Shown: positions 23,869-34,981, numbered from the stretch's first letter. The stretch: DNA of 64,000 nucleotides from Adiantum capillus-veneris (GCA_014529385.2 CM043970.1:65983996-66047995), one strand, 5' to 3'. Program-made: numbers and translations. The notes: a model not told the origin generated them from the sequence alone.

Positions 23869-25412
23869 TGACGGGAGCAAAGCGAACCCCGAACCCCAAC
23901 GGCCTCTAAAACATTGGGGACCGAATGGTGCGCCTCGAGCCTGTCATGGTAAAGCAAACAGGGGGCACCACCTAGCTTCAGTGGCTAGGACGCAAACAAC
24001 ACACCACCATAACAAAGTTTTCATCCAAGAGAGATGGATGCTTGGGAGTAATGATGAAGAGGAAAGGGAATGAGATCAAGTGAGAGAGAGAGTGAGGGAG
24101 GGGGTATAGCGGCTTAGTACTTAGGCACCACAAAAGGATGGCAAATCCGCACACCCTTCACACATACACAAGCTCACTCCAAAACACAAGACTAGGTGGC
24201 GATTCCGCACACCTCACATGGGCAAAACATTGCAAGAAAACATACTCACAAAACCTCAAGCTTTATTTAGAGAATTAGGCGATGAAATGGGGAGCATAGG
24301 GTAGGGGAATGAGAAGGGAGAGAGTGGTAGAGCACATGGCGGATAGGTGGGAGTTGATGGTGAAGACTCGCACGAGGATTATCGCCATCATCCTTCATTT
24401 AGTTGCCCTTCATCTTCCATAGCCAAGGGTGTAGAGGTCATGCTCAAGACAAGCATGGTGATTGCGGTGATGGTGATGGTGTGGGTGTGTGTGTGTGTGC
24501 ACTAGGCACACACAGTGCATAGTGTGTTTTTTGGTGATGTTGTGTGTCCTTAGTGTGATGGTGACCCCTCTTTATATAGGGGAGGAGGGGGAAGAAATTC
24601 TAGAATTTAGAAATGAAGAAATCATTATCTATATAGGCCATGTGACTGTGGGCCCCACTTGTCTGGCTGTGTGTATATGTGCCAGAACAGCAGTCTCATG
24701 AGAGAGAGACTAAGAGAGAGAGATGGGTTGATGAAAAAAAGTGAGAGGTGACATGGAGAATAAAGTAATTACAAGAGGGGAGAGAGGGGAGTGTGTTCAG
24801 AGGTGAATCTGTGTGCAGATGTGTGTGAACACAAGAAAAATCAGGTAACCACCGGGTGGGGATGGGTTTGTGGGCACCTTTTTCAGTGAAATTGAGTGTG
24901 TGTGAGTGTGGGGGAGGTTATTTAGCTACAAGACAAGAGACATGGCACCCTTTAGAGAGAGAGGGCGGTATTTGGGTCATAGGATATGATAGGAGAGAGA
25001 AAGAGGGGGTGGAGTATACTATTTTGGAAGATAGGGTAAGTTGCATGTGAGTTAGTGGTGCATTATTGGTGAGTTATAATGAATTATTGGTGAGAGGTGG
25101 GGTAGCTTGAGGGGAGAGAGAAAGGAGAAAGGACAAGGGGAAGAGAGAGGGGGTTGACCTTTTGAGTGGAGGAGAGGAAAAGGGACACACGGCGGGGCAA
25201 CAGTGAAGAAAAAGGAGGCAAGGTGGGGATGGGCTGCCCCGCAGGCATGAGGTGGCCTATTTTACCTTTCTTATATATTTACATAATCATAATTTATTTT
25301 TTCTTACTTTTTCCAATGCTTTTTTATCACTCCCTCCCTAAGAGGGGGTTTTCATGGGGTGGGGACGAGAGAAGAGGGGTATGGGAGCTTGGCTTGTGAA
25401 AAGCCCCCATCA
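23869..25412 (-). repeat. 5' LTR of element C
   Basis: 1544 bases, the same ends as the other copy. It is near-identical to 16160-17721 apart from scattered transitions and a shorter GT-rich run near 24480-24500. Confidence 0.95.
24571..24578 (-). promoter_or_regulatory. TATA box in the 5' LTR of C
   Basis: TATATAAA on the minus strand, about 700 bases before the LTR end. It is conserved in the other LTR. Transcription would start about 30 bases further left. Confidence 0.6.
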
Positions 25413-26177
25413 GAAGCAATTGGCAACTTTTATACACAAAGTGAAGTACATGGCACGGTTTATTCCATTGTCTTCGCAACTTCTTTATCCATTACAGCAA
25501 GTGGCAAAGCATGATCCATTGCAATGGGATGACAAGTGTGAAGAAGTGTTTCAAGAGGTGAAAGAGGTGTAAGGGGGGTTGTCAGCCATGCAGGCTCTTG
25601 ATTGGGAGAAAGTGTTTTATGTAAATCCATCAGTAGGGGATGATGCCGTTGGAGCCATACTATTGCAAAAGGGGAAGGGCAGCCATTATATGAGGCCAGT
25701 GTATTGTGCAAGCTGAGTGAAGTTGGTAGCGGAGAGAAAGTTCTCGGAAGTAGAGCTAGTGATGGCCATTGTAATATTTGCTTGTCGACGATTTCTTCAT
25801 TACTTGCTACCACGGCCTTTTGTTTTCTTGACGAGTTATGCCTTTTTGCCACACTTAATTAATGGTACTAACATGCCAAATGTGGTAAAGAAATGGGTAA
25901 TTGAGCTGCAAGAGTTTGAGTTCTCTTTTCTAGTGGAAGATAGTACAAGGGCTACCCTAGCTGATTTGTTGACCTACAAGGAGAATCCCCTTATTGTTAA
26001 GGAAGAGGTGGTAAGAAAGGTAGTTGAAGAAGTGCCACAGATCAGCAATGCACATGTGTTGTTCTTTGATGGTTCATACAGAAAGAGCCATGATGCAGCT
26101 TCAGGGGGTATAGCACTTTATGATCCAGAGGGGCAGCTAGTATGCAAGAGAGGGTTCAAATTGGATGCTCATAGTAA
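25413..26177 (+). pseudogene. RNase H and start of second RNase H of element B, between C and D
   Basis: Continues the RT frame of B after element C: KQLATFIHKVKYMARFIPL, then RNase H with DDAVGAILLQ and RKFSEVELVMAIV. It then enters the second RNase H with LFFDGSYRK (Asp near 26070) and GGIALYDPEG. Stops at 25570-25572 and 25714-25716 interrupt the frame. Element D is inserted exactly inside the codons for the HSNNEAEY motif; the remainder is at 36831. Confidence 0.88.
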
Positions 26178-27713
26178 TGATAGCCGTTTTTCGGCTCTTT
26201 GTAATTGCCACAATGAGTTACCTCACCCTACCAAAATCACCCAAACACTGTGGCTATCCCTACCATTTCACTGTACATAGGCGTGCGTGAGTCACGGGAC
26301 TTTTCCCATATCTTCTTCAAAAACCCTCAATTAGCTAGTCATTGGGCTAGTTGAGCCAAAAAAATAAAAAATAAAAAATATAAGTATATTATGGCCCATG
26401 CATATGTAAATATTTCTTTGTATATAGGGCCTAAATAAAAGATTTTTTCATAATTATTTTGGTATTTATTTAAATATTTCTACCTACGTGTGTGTTATTT
26501 ATGCTCTGTACATTGCCTCACCATTACCACATTTTTTTCTTACCATTTTTCATACTCTTTATTCCATATAGAAATATTTTCATGTAAGCTTCTCTTATAT
26601 TTTGTGTAACTCCATCCCAACAAAAATCCAAAAAAACTAGTTCTATTTTCTCTATTACTCTCATAAATTAGACCACCAAAAATATTCATCTTTTTATGGT
26701 AGACTTATAATGAGAGAGATTTATTTTGACCCCTTTTTATTTTTCCACCTATATTATTTATATTTGACATGTACATATTTTTTAGACCCCTCAATATTTG
26801 ATTTTCTTAGTTGTACTATTCACTTATATCCTAATCTCAACAATATCTTCAATTATAGACCTACCAAATAAGGTCAAGGGTAGGTGGCATGCATACATGC
26901 ACTATGGAGGGCTCACTCTTGGAGGTATTCAAAAGAATCATCCAAAGAAGGACCCCACAAGGACCTTGCAGTGGAAAAAAACGGTCGGTTTTGCTGAATT
27001 TTTAAAGTTCACTTGCTCTCCGAATTTGAAACGGTGATACAAACAAAAGTTGTAGCTCGTGGGCTGAACTTTTGCCTCAAATTTTTTCATATTTTTTTGA
27101 GCTACGAGCTGTAAGCTATGATTTTTTTAGTGGACCCCAGTTTTCCCATGCTATGCAGCCACACTCTCTCTTCCACTTTATCATTTTCCTCTTTCACACA
27201 CACTTCTCCACTCATCATCCCCATCTTTCTCACCACTCCTCTCTGCACACTACTCACCTTCTCCTCAACCTTGAAGAATAAGAGAAACCATGGTGAACTC
27301 ATACCTCCCATACACAATTCCATTCAAAAATTGACCACCTAGTCTCATTTTTCCTCCTCCAATTTACCCATATCTATAAAAAAACCACAAAATTCATCCT
27401 CTTCTCTTAAAAGACAGCATCATGGTGGTTGATTACTCAGCTTCAATTACCTTGTCTCTCAAAGAAGGTCAAGAGTGGAGAAGAAATGTACCGTCAAAGC
27501 TAGTGGACCGTCAACAAGCGTCAAAATCGGCCCTACTCAAGACACTTGGAGCATCAACCTTGTAAGAAAGCCACCTTTTCTTACCTCTTAAGAGTTTTTT
27601 TCTTCCTTATTTGTATCCTACATGGATACTCCCATTGTAAATATCCAATTCCCTTTGTAAATTAATACTAACTCTACTAACACTAACCCACTATGAAAAG
27701 TCCTATCACCTCC

Positions 27714-27766
<53 letters not shown>

Positions 27767-28026
27767 GTTTTAGGGTGTGAGAGTATTCCATTGGTGTTAG
27801 GGTTAGTGTAAATTCCTTGCTTGTTTGTGGGTTGCTCTAACGATTCTCCTCTTTTGCGTCCTAGCTCGCTCTTAAACTAGGTGGTGCCCCTTGTGTAGTT
27901 GGGATTTGGCTGTGGGTTTGTTGTTTTGGTTTGTGTTGTGTTGTGCCCCAGCCCCATTGAGCAGCACGGGAGCCTTGAAGGGTGTTTAGAGGCCACTCCT
28001 CTTGTTGCCGGCCCCGGACCGCCTCA
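26178..28026 (+). repeat. 5' LTR of element D
   Basis: Starts tgatagccgtttttcgg and ends ccgcctca. It contains a (TC)n run at 27717-27764. Small frames inside it (around 26800, 27072 and 27118) occur identically in both copies only because the LTRs are recent duplicates. Confidence 0.96.
27375..27381 (+). promoter_or_regulatory. TATA box in the LTR of D
   Basis: tataaaa, repeated at the same place in the 3' LTR (36179). It predicts an RNA start near 27405 and a leader of more than 600 bases before the PBS. Confidence 0.5.
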
Positions 28027-28029
28027 AAT

Positions 28030-28047
28030 TGGTGCCCCCACTGAGGA
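28030..28047 (+). other. Primer-binding site of element D
   Basis: TGGTGCCCCCACTGAGGA three bases after the LTR. It is identical to that of C and differs at two positions in B. Confidence 0.85.
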
Positions 28048-28092
28048 ACACGCTTGTGTATGTTCAACCTTTAGCATAATCAAGTAGCTTGC

Positions 28093-28305
28093 ATGAATCA
28101 CGAGAATTTGTATGATCCCTTCATTCCCATTGCAAGGCAAAAGGTACACATAATTGTCAGTACTAAGTTGCAATTTCAACGTGTCATTCGTAGAATTTTA
28201 GGTCCTCTTAGGTTGGCCGAGATAAACGCTTCAGTAAATCCTTTTATTTTGCCTCTCATTAGGTACGACCTTAGTTTGGACGTCTATATTTTTGTTTTGT
28301 TTTAA
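28093..28305 (+). CDS. Small accessory protein 1 of element D
   Basis: 70 codons from ATG 28093, first frame after the PBS. The function is unknown. It belongs to the subfamily with MNxExLY..IPI.RQ at the start, then STKLQFQR, LGP.RL.EI, NPFILPLIRYD, SLDV and the end IFVLF at the stop. The closest relative is the second frame of the element F LTR (43087-43299). A donor-like AG|GTACGA lies at 28261-28268 within the LIRY codons. The next frame starts 21 bases after its stop. Confidence 0.75.
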   Translation: MNHENLYDPFIPIARQKVHIIVSTKLQFQRVIRRILGPLRLAEINASVNPFILPLIRYDLSLDVYIFVLF

Positions 28306-28326
28306 GCATTAGGACATGCATAGGCC

Positions 28327-28545
28327 ATGGATAATGGCCCAGGAATAGAGGTTTTTCCCTTTCATTTTACTCCACACATTAGAATAAATGTTGCAATTAG
28401 TAGAAAGATCCATTTTCAACAACGAATGGTGTTCATGTTTGGTGCCCAAAGAGCAGGAGAAATTCTTGCATCACCAAACCCTGTCATTCTACCTCTCATC
28501 AACTACCACACTTCTTTTGATGTACATGTGTTCATTTTATTTTAA
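28327..28545 (+). CDS. Small accessory protein 2 of element D
   Basis: 72 codons from ATG 28327. A paralog of the preceding frame but closer to the copy in B and to the first frame in the LTR of F: PFHF, IRIN, SRKIHFQQRMVFMFG, EILASP.PVILPLINY, SFDVHVFILF then stop. The protein is short, without Cys clusters or an obvious membrane segment. The C-terminal third alternates hydrophobic residues as in beta strands. The function is not recognised. Confidence 0.78.
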   Translation: MDNGPGIEVFPFHFTPHIRINVAISRKIHFQQRMVFMFGAQRAGEILASPNPVILPLINYHTSFDVHVFILF

Positions 28546-28648
28546 AATGAAGTGCAGCCCGGCAAAATAGTGTGTATGTTTGTTTTTTTCTTTGTCCAAG
28601 TTGTAACAAGAAACAAAAAAAACGATCATTTGTTCTAACTGGGAATGT

Positions 28649-29128
28649 GTGTGCAGTGAAAGTTCAATCCTTAGAGATCTAGCTCTATTACCAATTGAGT
28701 TGCAGGAGCAAGTAGTAAGGCGTCTCCCTCATAACAAGAGGGTGGTGAAATTAAGACGGAAGGTCCTACGCGTGGATTCCATTTTCCTCTTGTTGTTGGG
28801 CACTAAGGAAGACCGCGCATTCATCCAACTAGTGTGTGCCCTAAGATTGGTAAATAGAGTGAAATTTGGCGTTTGGCGAGTGCATTTCACCATTGAGGAA
28901 GACTCTTCAGGAAACTTGCGGCCAGAGTTCACGCTTCATAGACTCACATTTGGTGAATTTTTCCCTCATTTGCGTCTTATTAATAGTCTTCCTTTCGCTT
29001 TCAACAAAGGAGATAGGGAGCTATTTAGAGCTTGTCTTAATAAAGAGAGCATAGAGAAGATTGCAAATTTGTATAAATTCTCATCCTTCTCTACTTTCTA
29101 TGACACTTTGTTCATAGAGACATTGTAA
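28649..29128 (+). CDS. Accessory ORF of element D, paralog 1, no ATG
   Basis: Open for about 160 codons, unrecognised. The N-terminal part has the spacing of the first half of an F-box (LPIELQEQVVRRLP, then V.KL). A conserved middle (AFIQLVCALRLVNRV) and a second conserved block (RLTFGEFFPHLRLINSLPFAF) follow. It contains no in-frame ATG from the upstream stop at 28604 to its end. At 28647-28656 it has tgtgtgtgcag-like acceptor sequence, so it is probably an exon joined to an upstream start. It resembles the next frame along its whole length. Confidence 0.6.
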   Translation: MCSESSILRDLALLPIELQEQVVRRLPHNKRVVKLRRKVLRVDSIFLLLLGTKEDRAFIQLVCALRLVNRVKFGVWRVHFTIEEDSSGNLRPEFTLHRLTFGEFFPHLRLINSLPFAFNKGDRELFRACLNKESIEKIANLYKFSSFSTFYDTLFIETL

Positions 29129-29174
29129 ATCTCTTTATGCTTTTGAATGATTTAACCATAATCCTAAGGAGTTT

Positions 29175-29633
29175 TTGTCCAGGAATTTTGTAGCACAAGT
29201 GGAGTCTTTAAATCTTGCAAACTTGATTGGACTTGATGAGGATGTTCTTTATGAAATTGTGAGAAGGTTGCCTCACTCTGACTGTGTGGAACTCGAAGGA
29301 AAGGAGCTCCTAGTCAATTGCTACTTTCTCACGGCCTTCGACGAGCATGAAGATCTAGTTTTTATACAAACCGCTTGTGCGTTGGGAATTGTAGAGCAAG
29401 TGCAATTTATCACTTGGGACGTGGTTGCTCTTTTGGATCCAGAAAATGAAGTTCTAGAGATTTCTGTTTATCGCCTTAGCTTTGAAGAATTTCAACCCTT
29501 CTTAGAGCTCATCAATAGTCTACCTTTTTGTTTTGATCAAACAAATCGAGACCTTATTGAAGCTTGGATAGCTGAAGAAGAAAACCTAGAGTGGTATTTT
29601 CTCACTTCTTCATTTGCAGGCGAGTGGTTCTAA
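29175..29633 (+). CDS. Accessory ORF of element D, paralog 2, no ATG
   Basis: About 153 codons, paralogous to the preceding frame: LDEDVLYEIVRRLPH, VFIQTACALGIVEQVQF, YRLSFEEFQPFLELINSLPF. The protein is acidic and contains no Met at all, and the frame is closed upstream at 29148. It starts at an acceptor-like tttttgtccag ending at 29182, in the same codon phase as the acceptor of paralog 1. The F-box-like start is a pattern only; no substrate-binding repeat follows. It ends 49 bases before the gag ATG. Confidence 0.6.
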   Translation: MSRNFVAQVESLNLANLIGLDEDVLYEIVRRLPHSDCVELEGKELLVNCYFLTAFDEHEDLVFIQTACALGIVEQVQFITWDVVALLDPENEVLEISVYRLSFEEFQPFLELINSLPFCFDQTNRDLIEAWIAEEENLEWYFLTSSFAGEWF

Positions 29634-29682
29634 ATCTCTATTGTATCCCTTATTGTAACTCGTGTTGTAAGCTTTCATAATA

Positions 29683-32600
29683 ATGGAGAGCCAACGCCAA
29701 ATGTCTGGATATCCTCTTTTCTTTGGAGAGCCTGGAGAGGATGCAGAATTATTTTTAGCAAATTTCAAGATGTCTTGCCGTATCAAGAGGATAGTAACCG
29801 ATCAAGAACGTGTAGAAATGTTTGAGGTGGTCCTTAGGAAAGATGCTAGTACTTGGTTTGACTCTTTGCCTGAGGAAGTTAAGGGGAATTACACATAAGT
29901 GTTGAATCGTTTTAAGAGATACTTCTTTGATCCCCAAAACACTCAAAAACTATGGCAAGACATTGTTTCTCATAAGCAAAAAGACTTAGATGACTACTAC
30001 TTGTACAAGCAAGAGTTTCTACGTCTTTGGGCTCTATGGATACGAAATGTTGCTAACCCTGGTGATGGTGCAGAATTTTTAAAGAAGGAGAGGTTCATAG
30101 CCGGACTCTTTCCTGACCTTAAGGTAAAAGTTGAGGCGGGTGCACCTGCTACTTTTGATGCAGCGGAAACTAGGGCTGCTGAGAAATATAGGAAACTCAA
30201 GTGCTTAAGGGGGGAGGTTCCAATAGAAGGTCTTAGACCCAAAGGTAAGTCACAAGCATCAACATCTAAGGAGCTTCCTGAGGTAACGGTTGAAGTGATT
30301 GAGAAGTTAAATGAATCCTTAAGCAGCCTGTCAATTCACCTTGCACAAGCCGTAGGTCCAAAGGGACAAGCAAAGAAGTCAGAAGAGCGAGACCCACGAC
30401 CTAGGAGAGTCTTGCAATGTTGGAATTGCGGAGAGTCTGGACATGGGATGTATAATTGTCCTTGGCCCCGTGGAGAGCCAGGGAGACCTAACTTGAATTA
30501 CCCAGTGATGAACGCAGGAGAAGGAGTTGGTCAACAACCAAGGCTTCTACAAAGGCCAAATGGACCAAGACCACCTCCACAAGGGGTAGAAGGAGTTCCA
30601 CCTTTGCCAGATCCAAATGTGCATGTGGTAGAGGTGACAAATTCAAATGAGGTTGACATGGAAGCCAATGGCATTAAGCGTGGACGACGAAAAGGTAAAG
30701 AGAAAGAAGGAGTCACATCACAGAGTGACCATGGACAAGGCAAGAAGGCAAAGGAAACCAAGAGGACTCGACGTCGTATCAACCTCCAAGACTTCCCTCT
30801 TGGACATGGTATGGCTCCGTACAACTTGTTGGAAGACATGAGAGGTAAGGGTTCTGATATTTCATGGCCTCAATTTCTTGCATTATGTCCACAAGTTAGG
30901 AGGGATTTAACAAGGGCAGTTAGCACTAGGAGAAAGGTAAAAGAGAGTGTGCCTGTTGTAAAAATTGCACAAGCTGAAATGAATGAGGACATTACACCGG
31001 TGCTAGACTGTTACATCAAAGGGAGATTGGTTAGGAAAGGTCTAGTGGATGGGGGTGCACAAATTTGCATCATGACAGAGGGACTCATGCAAAGACTAGG
31101 CATGCACATCCATGAGACACCTGAAATCAAAGTGAAAATGGCAAACAATAGCAAGGCTAGGTGTGTAGGCATTTGTAAAAATGTCTTTGTAGAGGCCTTT
31201 GGCATTAAGAAAGCGGTGGATTTTTATGTTATGTCGACCAAGGGAAGTGGTTATCCATTTATCCTAGGAAGACCATGGCTAATGAAAATGCGAGCTTTTC
31301 AGGATTGGGAGAGTGGGAAATTAATTTGCAGGAATGACAATCATAAGAAGGTTGTCTTTGACATGAAGGAGCAACGCCAAGAGGAGCTCCATGAAGAATC
31401 ATCTCAAAGTGAGACGGAAGAAGGTTGGACCGATAGCACTTCAGAAGAAGAAAGTAGCGGCAGCATTACTGAAGAGGAGTCTTCCATCGAGGTCATGGGG
31501 GTAAGGTTTAAGCCAAGCAACCAAGAGACCTCTTGTCAAGGTTTGGAGGAGGTAGGTCCTCAAGAGAACCAAAAGGTGGAAGATGAAGGAATGTTAGAAG
31601 GTATGTTGTCTACAACACTTACAAAGGATGAAAGAGAGGAGTTCAAATGTGTGCTAAGGAAATTTCCGAGGCTTTTTGCTAAAGACTACGCCGATGTGCG
31701 TGGAGTAGATGTTGTTCAACACAAGATTGAGTTGAAGCCAGAGGCCACACCTAAGGCTCAAAAGCTACGAAGGCTAGGAGTCATTAAGGAGCAGGCTCTA
31801 CTCAAGGAGGTAAGAAAGCTTCTAGCAGCAGGTTTCATTTATCCAGTGGAGAATTCAGAGTGGGTCTCTCCCGTTGTTGTCACTCCTAAGAAAAACGGCA
31901 AGTGGAGGGTGTGTGTGGATTATCGTCCACTCAATGAGGCAACAAAAAGAGATCACTTTCCCCTCCCATTCCAGGATGAGATACTAAATGAGGTAGCTGG
32001 TCATGAGAAGTACACTGTGTGCGATGGTTACTCGGGTTACTTTCAAATAGGTATCGCATTGGAGGATCAATCGAAAACAACCTTTATCACTCCTTGGGGT
32101 TGTTATGCTTTTAGAGTCATGCCATTTGGCCTGACAAATGCTCCTGCAACTTTCCAACGCTTCATGAACATGGTGTTTCAAGCATTCTTTGGAAAGTCCA
32201 TTAGGGTTTTTATTGATGATTTTTGCATTTATAGCTCAAAATCATTGCATCTACAAAGGGTAGAAGAAGGTTTAAAGAAGCTCTATGACATGGGAGGTCA
32301 ACTCAACCCCGACAAGTGTCACATAGCTGAGGATGAAGTGATCTTGCTTGGTCACAAGGTTTCCTATAAAGGCATTGGGGTGGATCCTTCAAAGGCAAAG
32401 GCTCTTATTGAGCTACCATCACCCAAGAGTCTTAAGGAGGTCATCTCTTTCATTCAGAAGGTGAAGTATATGTCACGCTTCATTCACTTAGCCTCGGAGT
32501 TGCTTCATCCTTTGCAAAAGTTGACACAACAAGTAGAATTTGCATGATCTGATGAGCTTGAAGAGTATTTTTGTAACATTAAAGACATTTTGTCAGAGCT

Positions 32601-34953
32601 ACCAACACTCATGCCTCCTTGTTGGGAGTACACATTCTTTGTTAGCTCTAGTGTTGGAAGGGAAACAATTGGTGCTGTGTTGCTACAACAAGATCCCCAC
32701 AGTACAAGGATGCGACCCATCTACTTTGCTAGTAGGGTCATGAATGCTTTGGAGAGAGACTACACAGAAGCAGAACTCATGATGCTTTCTCTCATGTTTG
32801 CGGTGAGAAAGTTTAGATCCTACCTGCTACCAAAACCTTTTGTAATTCTCACTGCAGAGAATTTGTTCCCTTGGGTGTCATCTCAAATGAATCTTAGTAC
32901 TAGGATCTCAAAGTGGATTATGGAGTTGCAAGAGTTTCAATACTCTTTCAAGGTAGAAGATAGTGTGCGTGCACAATTGGCAGGGATTCTCACTTATAGG
33001 GTGCATGAAAAGGAGATTAAGGTGCCTGAAGTAAAGACCCTACCATTACCACCACCAAAAAGTATTCCCAATGCTTTTACCTTGTTCTTTGATGGAGCTT
33101 TTCGACGAGCCACAGGGAAAGCAGGGGGAGGGCTAGTGTTGCTCAACCCAAGTGGAGAGGTGGTCATGAAAGAGAAGGTCAATCTACCAGGTTCAACTAG
33201 CAACAATGAAGCAGAATACGACACACTACTTCATGGTTTGAAGATGTGCATTGGCCAAGGGATACAACGCCTCATGGTAAAGGGAGATGCACTTCTCATT
33301 GTTAAACAGATTTTAGGCATTTGGGCATGCAAGAATGAAAGCTTACGGACAAAAGTTCATGCCATTCGTAGATTGTTTAATCAATTTGAAGAAGTGCAAC
33401 TATATCATATTCCTAGGAAACAGAATGAAGATGCCGATTTACTTGCACAGCAAGTAGTTACATGTGTTGAGAAAGAAGTGCAGGTCATCATGGTGGCAGC
33501 AATCGTCAAGCAACCGAGATACCAGGGATTGGAGTCATTGACTCCCATTATTAGCTACATTTTGGAGGGCGAGTTTCCACAAGACTTCACGAAGTCTCAG
33601 AAGAGGAGACTCATGAAGAAGGCAAGCGTATATCTCTTCCTAGAAGGCTCCCTCTATCAAAGAGGGAGGGATCAAGTATGCAGAAGAGTACCAACTATTG
33701 AGGAAATTCCAGCCATTCTAAAAGGTTTGCATGAAGAAGCATGTGGTGGTCATTTTGCCCAAGAATTAACTGTGAAGAAGATTTTGCTTGCGGGGTATGT
33801 TTGGCCAAGTCTGCATGTGGATGTCCAACATTGGTGTAAAAGTTGTCACAATTGTCAGGTAAATGGGAATAGAAGATTGGTTTATGGTCCAAGGCAAATC
33901 GTGCTTGCAAATGGACCGTTTGAAAAGTGGGGCATTGATGCTATGGGTCCTCTGCCTAGGACAAAAAATGGTAAACTCTACATTCTGGTGGCTGTAGACT
34001 ATATGACTAGGTGGGTGGAAGCACAAAGTGTGGCAAAGGTAAATGAGAAGACAGTGAGCAAATTCGTCTACACTCACATTTGTTGTAGATTTGGCACACC
34101 TTTGGAGATTGTTTCTGATAATGGTCCAGGGTTTAGAAAAGGATTGCTCACAGAAGTTTGTGAAGAGCTTCACATTCTACATCGTCATAGCACACCATAC
34201 TACCCACAGTCAAATGGTTTGGTGGAGAAGGCTAATGGTGTCATTGCAGGAATCATTAGAAAGATGGTGCAAAACAAGACAAAATTATGGGATGACTTCT
34301 TGGATGGTGCCTTGTGGGCATATCGAACCACATTTAGGGAAGCCACGGAGTTCACACCATTTCACTTGGTCTATGGTCAAGAGGCTTTGCAGCCTATCGA
34401 GCTCAACATTCCAACAATGCGACTTCATGGCAAAGGAGCACAAGATGATCAAGAGGTATGGATGGATCGACTTCTTACGTTAGTGGAGCTTGAGTGGAAA
34501 AGAGAAGCAGCATATGAGTGCTACAAGAGGAAAGCCACACAAGCGAAAGAAGCGCACGACAAGAAACTGAAGGACAAAGGCATCAAGGAAGGAGAGCTTG
34601 TGCTAAGGTATGACAATCGACTTGACAATCGTTTTGATGCCAAGTTTGAAACAAGATGGCAAGGGCCATACATAGTCAAGAAGGCTTTCAATTCAAGTTA
34701 CTATCAGCTTATGGACTTGAATGGTAAAGAGCACTCCAGGAAAGTAAACGGGTATCGCTTGAAGCCCTATTTGAGTCGCCTTCTACCAAAGGATCTACCA
34801 AAGATCTGTCCAAAGGCCGCTGTCTCATGTAAGTATTGCTACATGAAGCATGAGTGTAACTCCAGCCAAAATTCTGAGGGGCCAAACAATAAAGATCTCG
34901 TCAAGGACTCTGAAGCACTCTCTTTGGGAAAGATGCTCTATGATGGTACATGA
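29683..34953 (+). pseudogene. Gag-Pol polyprotein of element D, two stop codons
   Basis: One frame of 1757 codons. Gag core with LFFGEPGEDAE and FKRYFF; CCHC CWNCGESGHGMYNC (30418-30459); DFPLGHG; protease DGGAQICIM (Asp 31048) and ILGRPW; RT with GYSGYFQIGI, PFGLTNAPATFQ and FIDDF (Asp pair 32215-32220); RNase H; second RNase H with FFDGAF (Asp 33091), NNEAEY (Glu 33208) and KGDALL; integrase HHCC (HEEACGGHF, CKSCHNC) and DD35E (Asp 33937, Asp 34117, Glu 34225); C-terminal RWQGPY. Stops are only TAA 29896-29898 and TGA 32545-32547; the latter stands where relatives have Trp. No frameshift is seen. ATG 29683 is the first in frame. Confidence 0.93.
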
Positions 34954-34968
34954 ATATACCATCATCCA

Positions 34969-34981
34969 CGGGGAGGGCTAA
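34969..34981 (+). other. Polypurine tract of element D
   Basis: cggggagggctaa directly before the TG of the 3' LTR. It shares GGGGAGGGCTAA with element C. Confidence 0.85.

Larger units (their letters stand above)
16160..25412 (-). mobile_element. Element C: Tat-like Ty3 retrotransposon, minus strand
   Basis: 9253 bases between 4-bp duplications gaag (16156-16159 and 25413-25416), inserted in RT of element B in opposite orientation. Reading leftwards: 5' LTR 25412-23869, PBS, three small leader frames, gag, pol, polypurine tract, 3' LTR 17721-16160. The LTRs differ by roughly 1-2 percent by eye plus an indel in a GT-rich run. Pol has three in-frame stops, and a 7-base tandem duplication separates gag from pol. 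Confidence 0.95.

Noticed and set aside
26798-27342. Small frames repeated identically at 35602-36146
   Set aside because: They lie in the promoter-side part of the D LTRs and are identical only because the LTRs are recent duplicates; no similarity between families.
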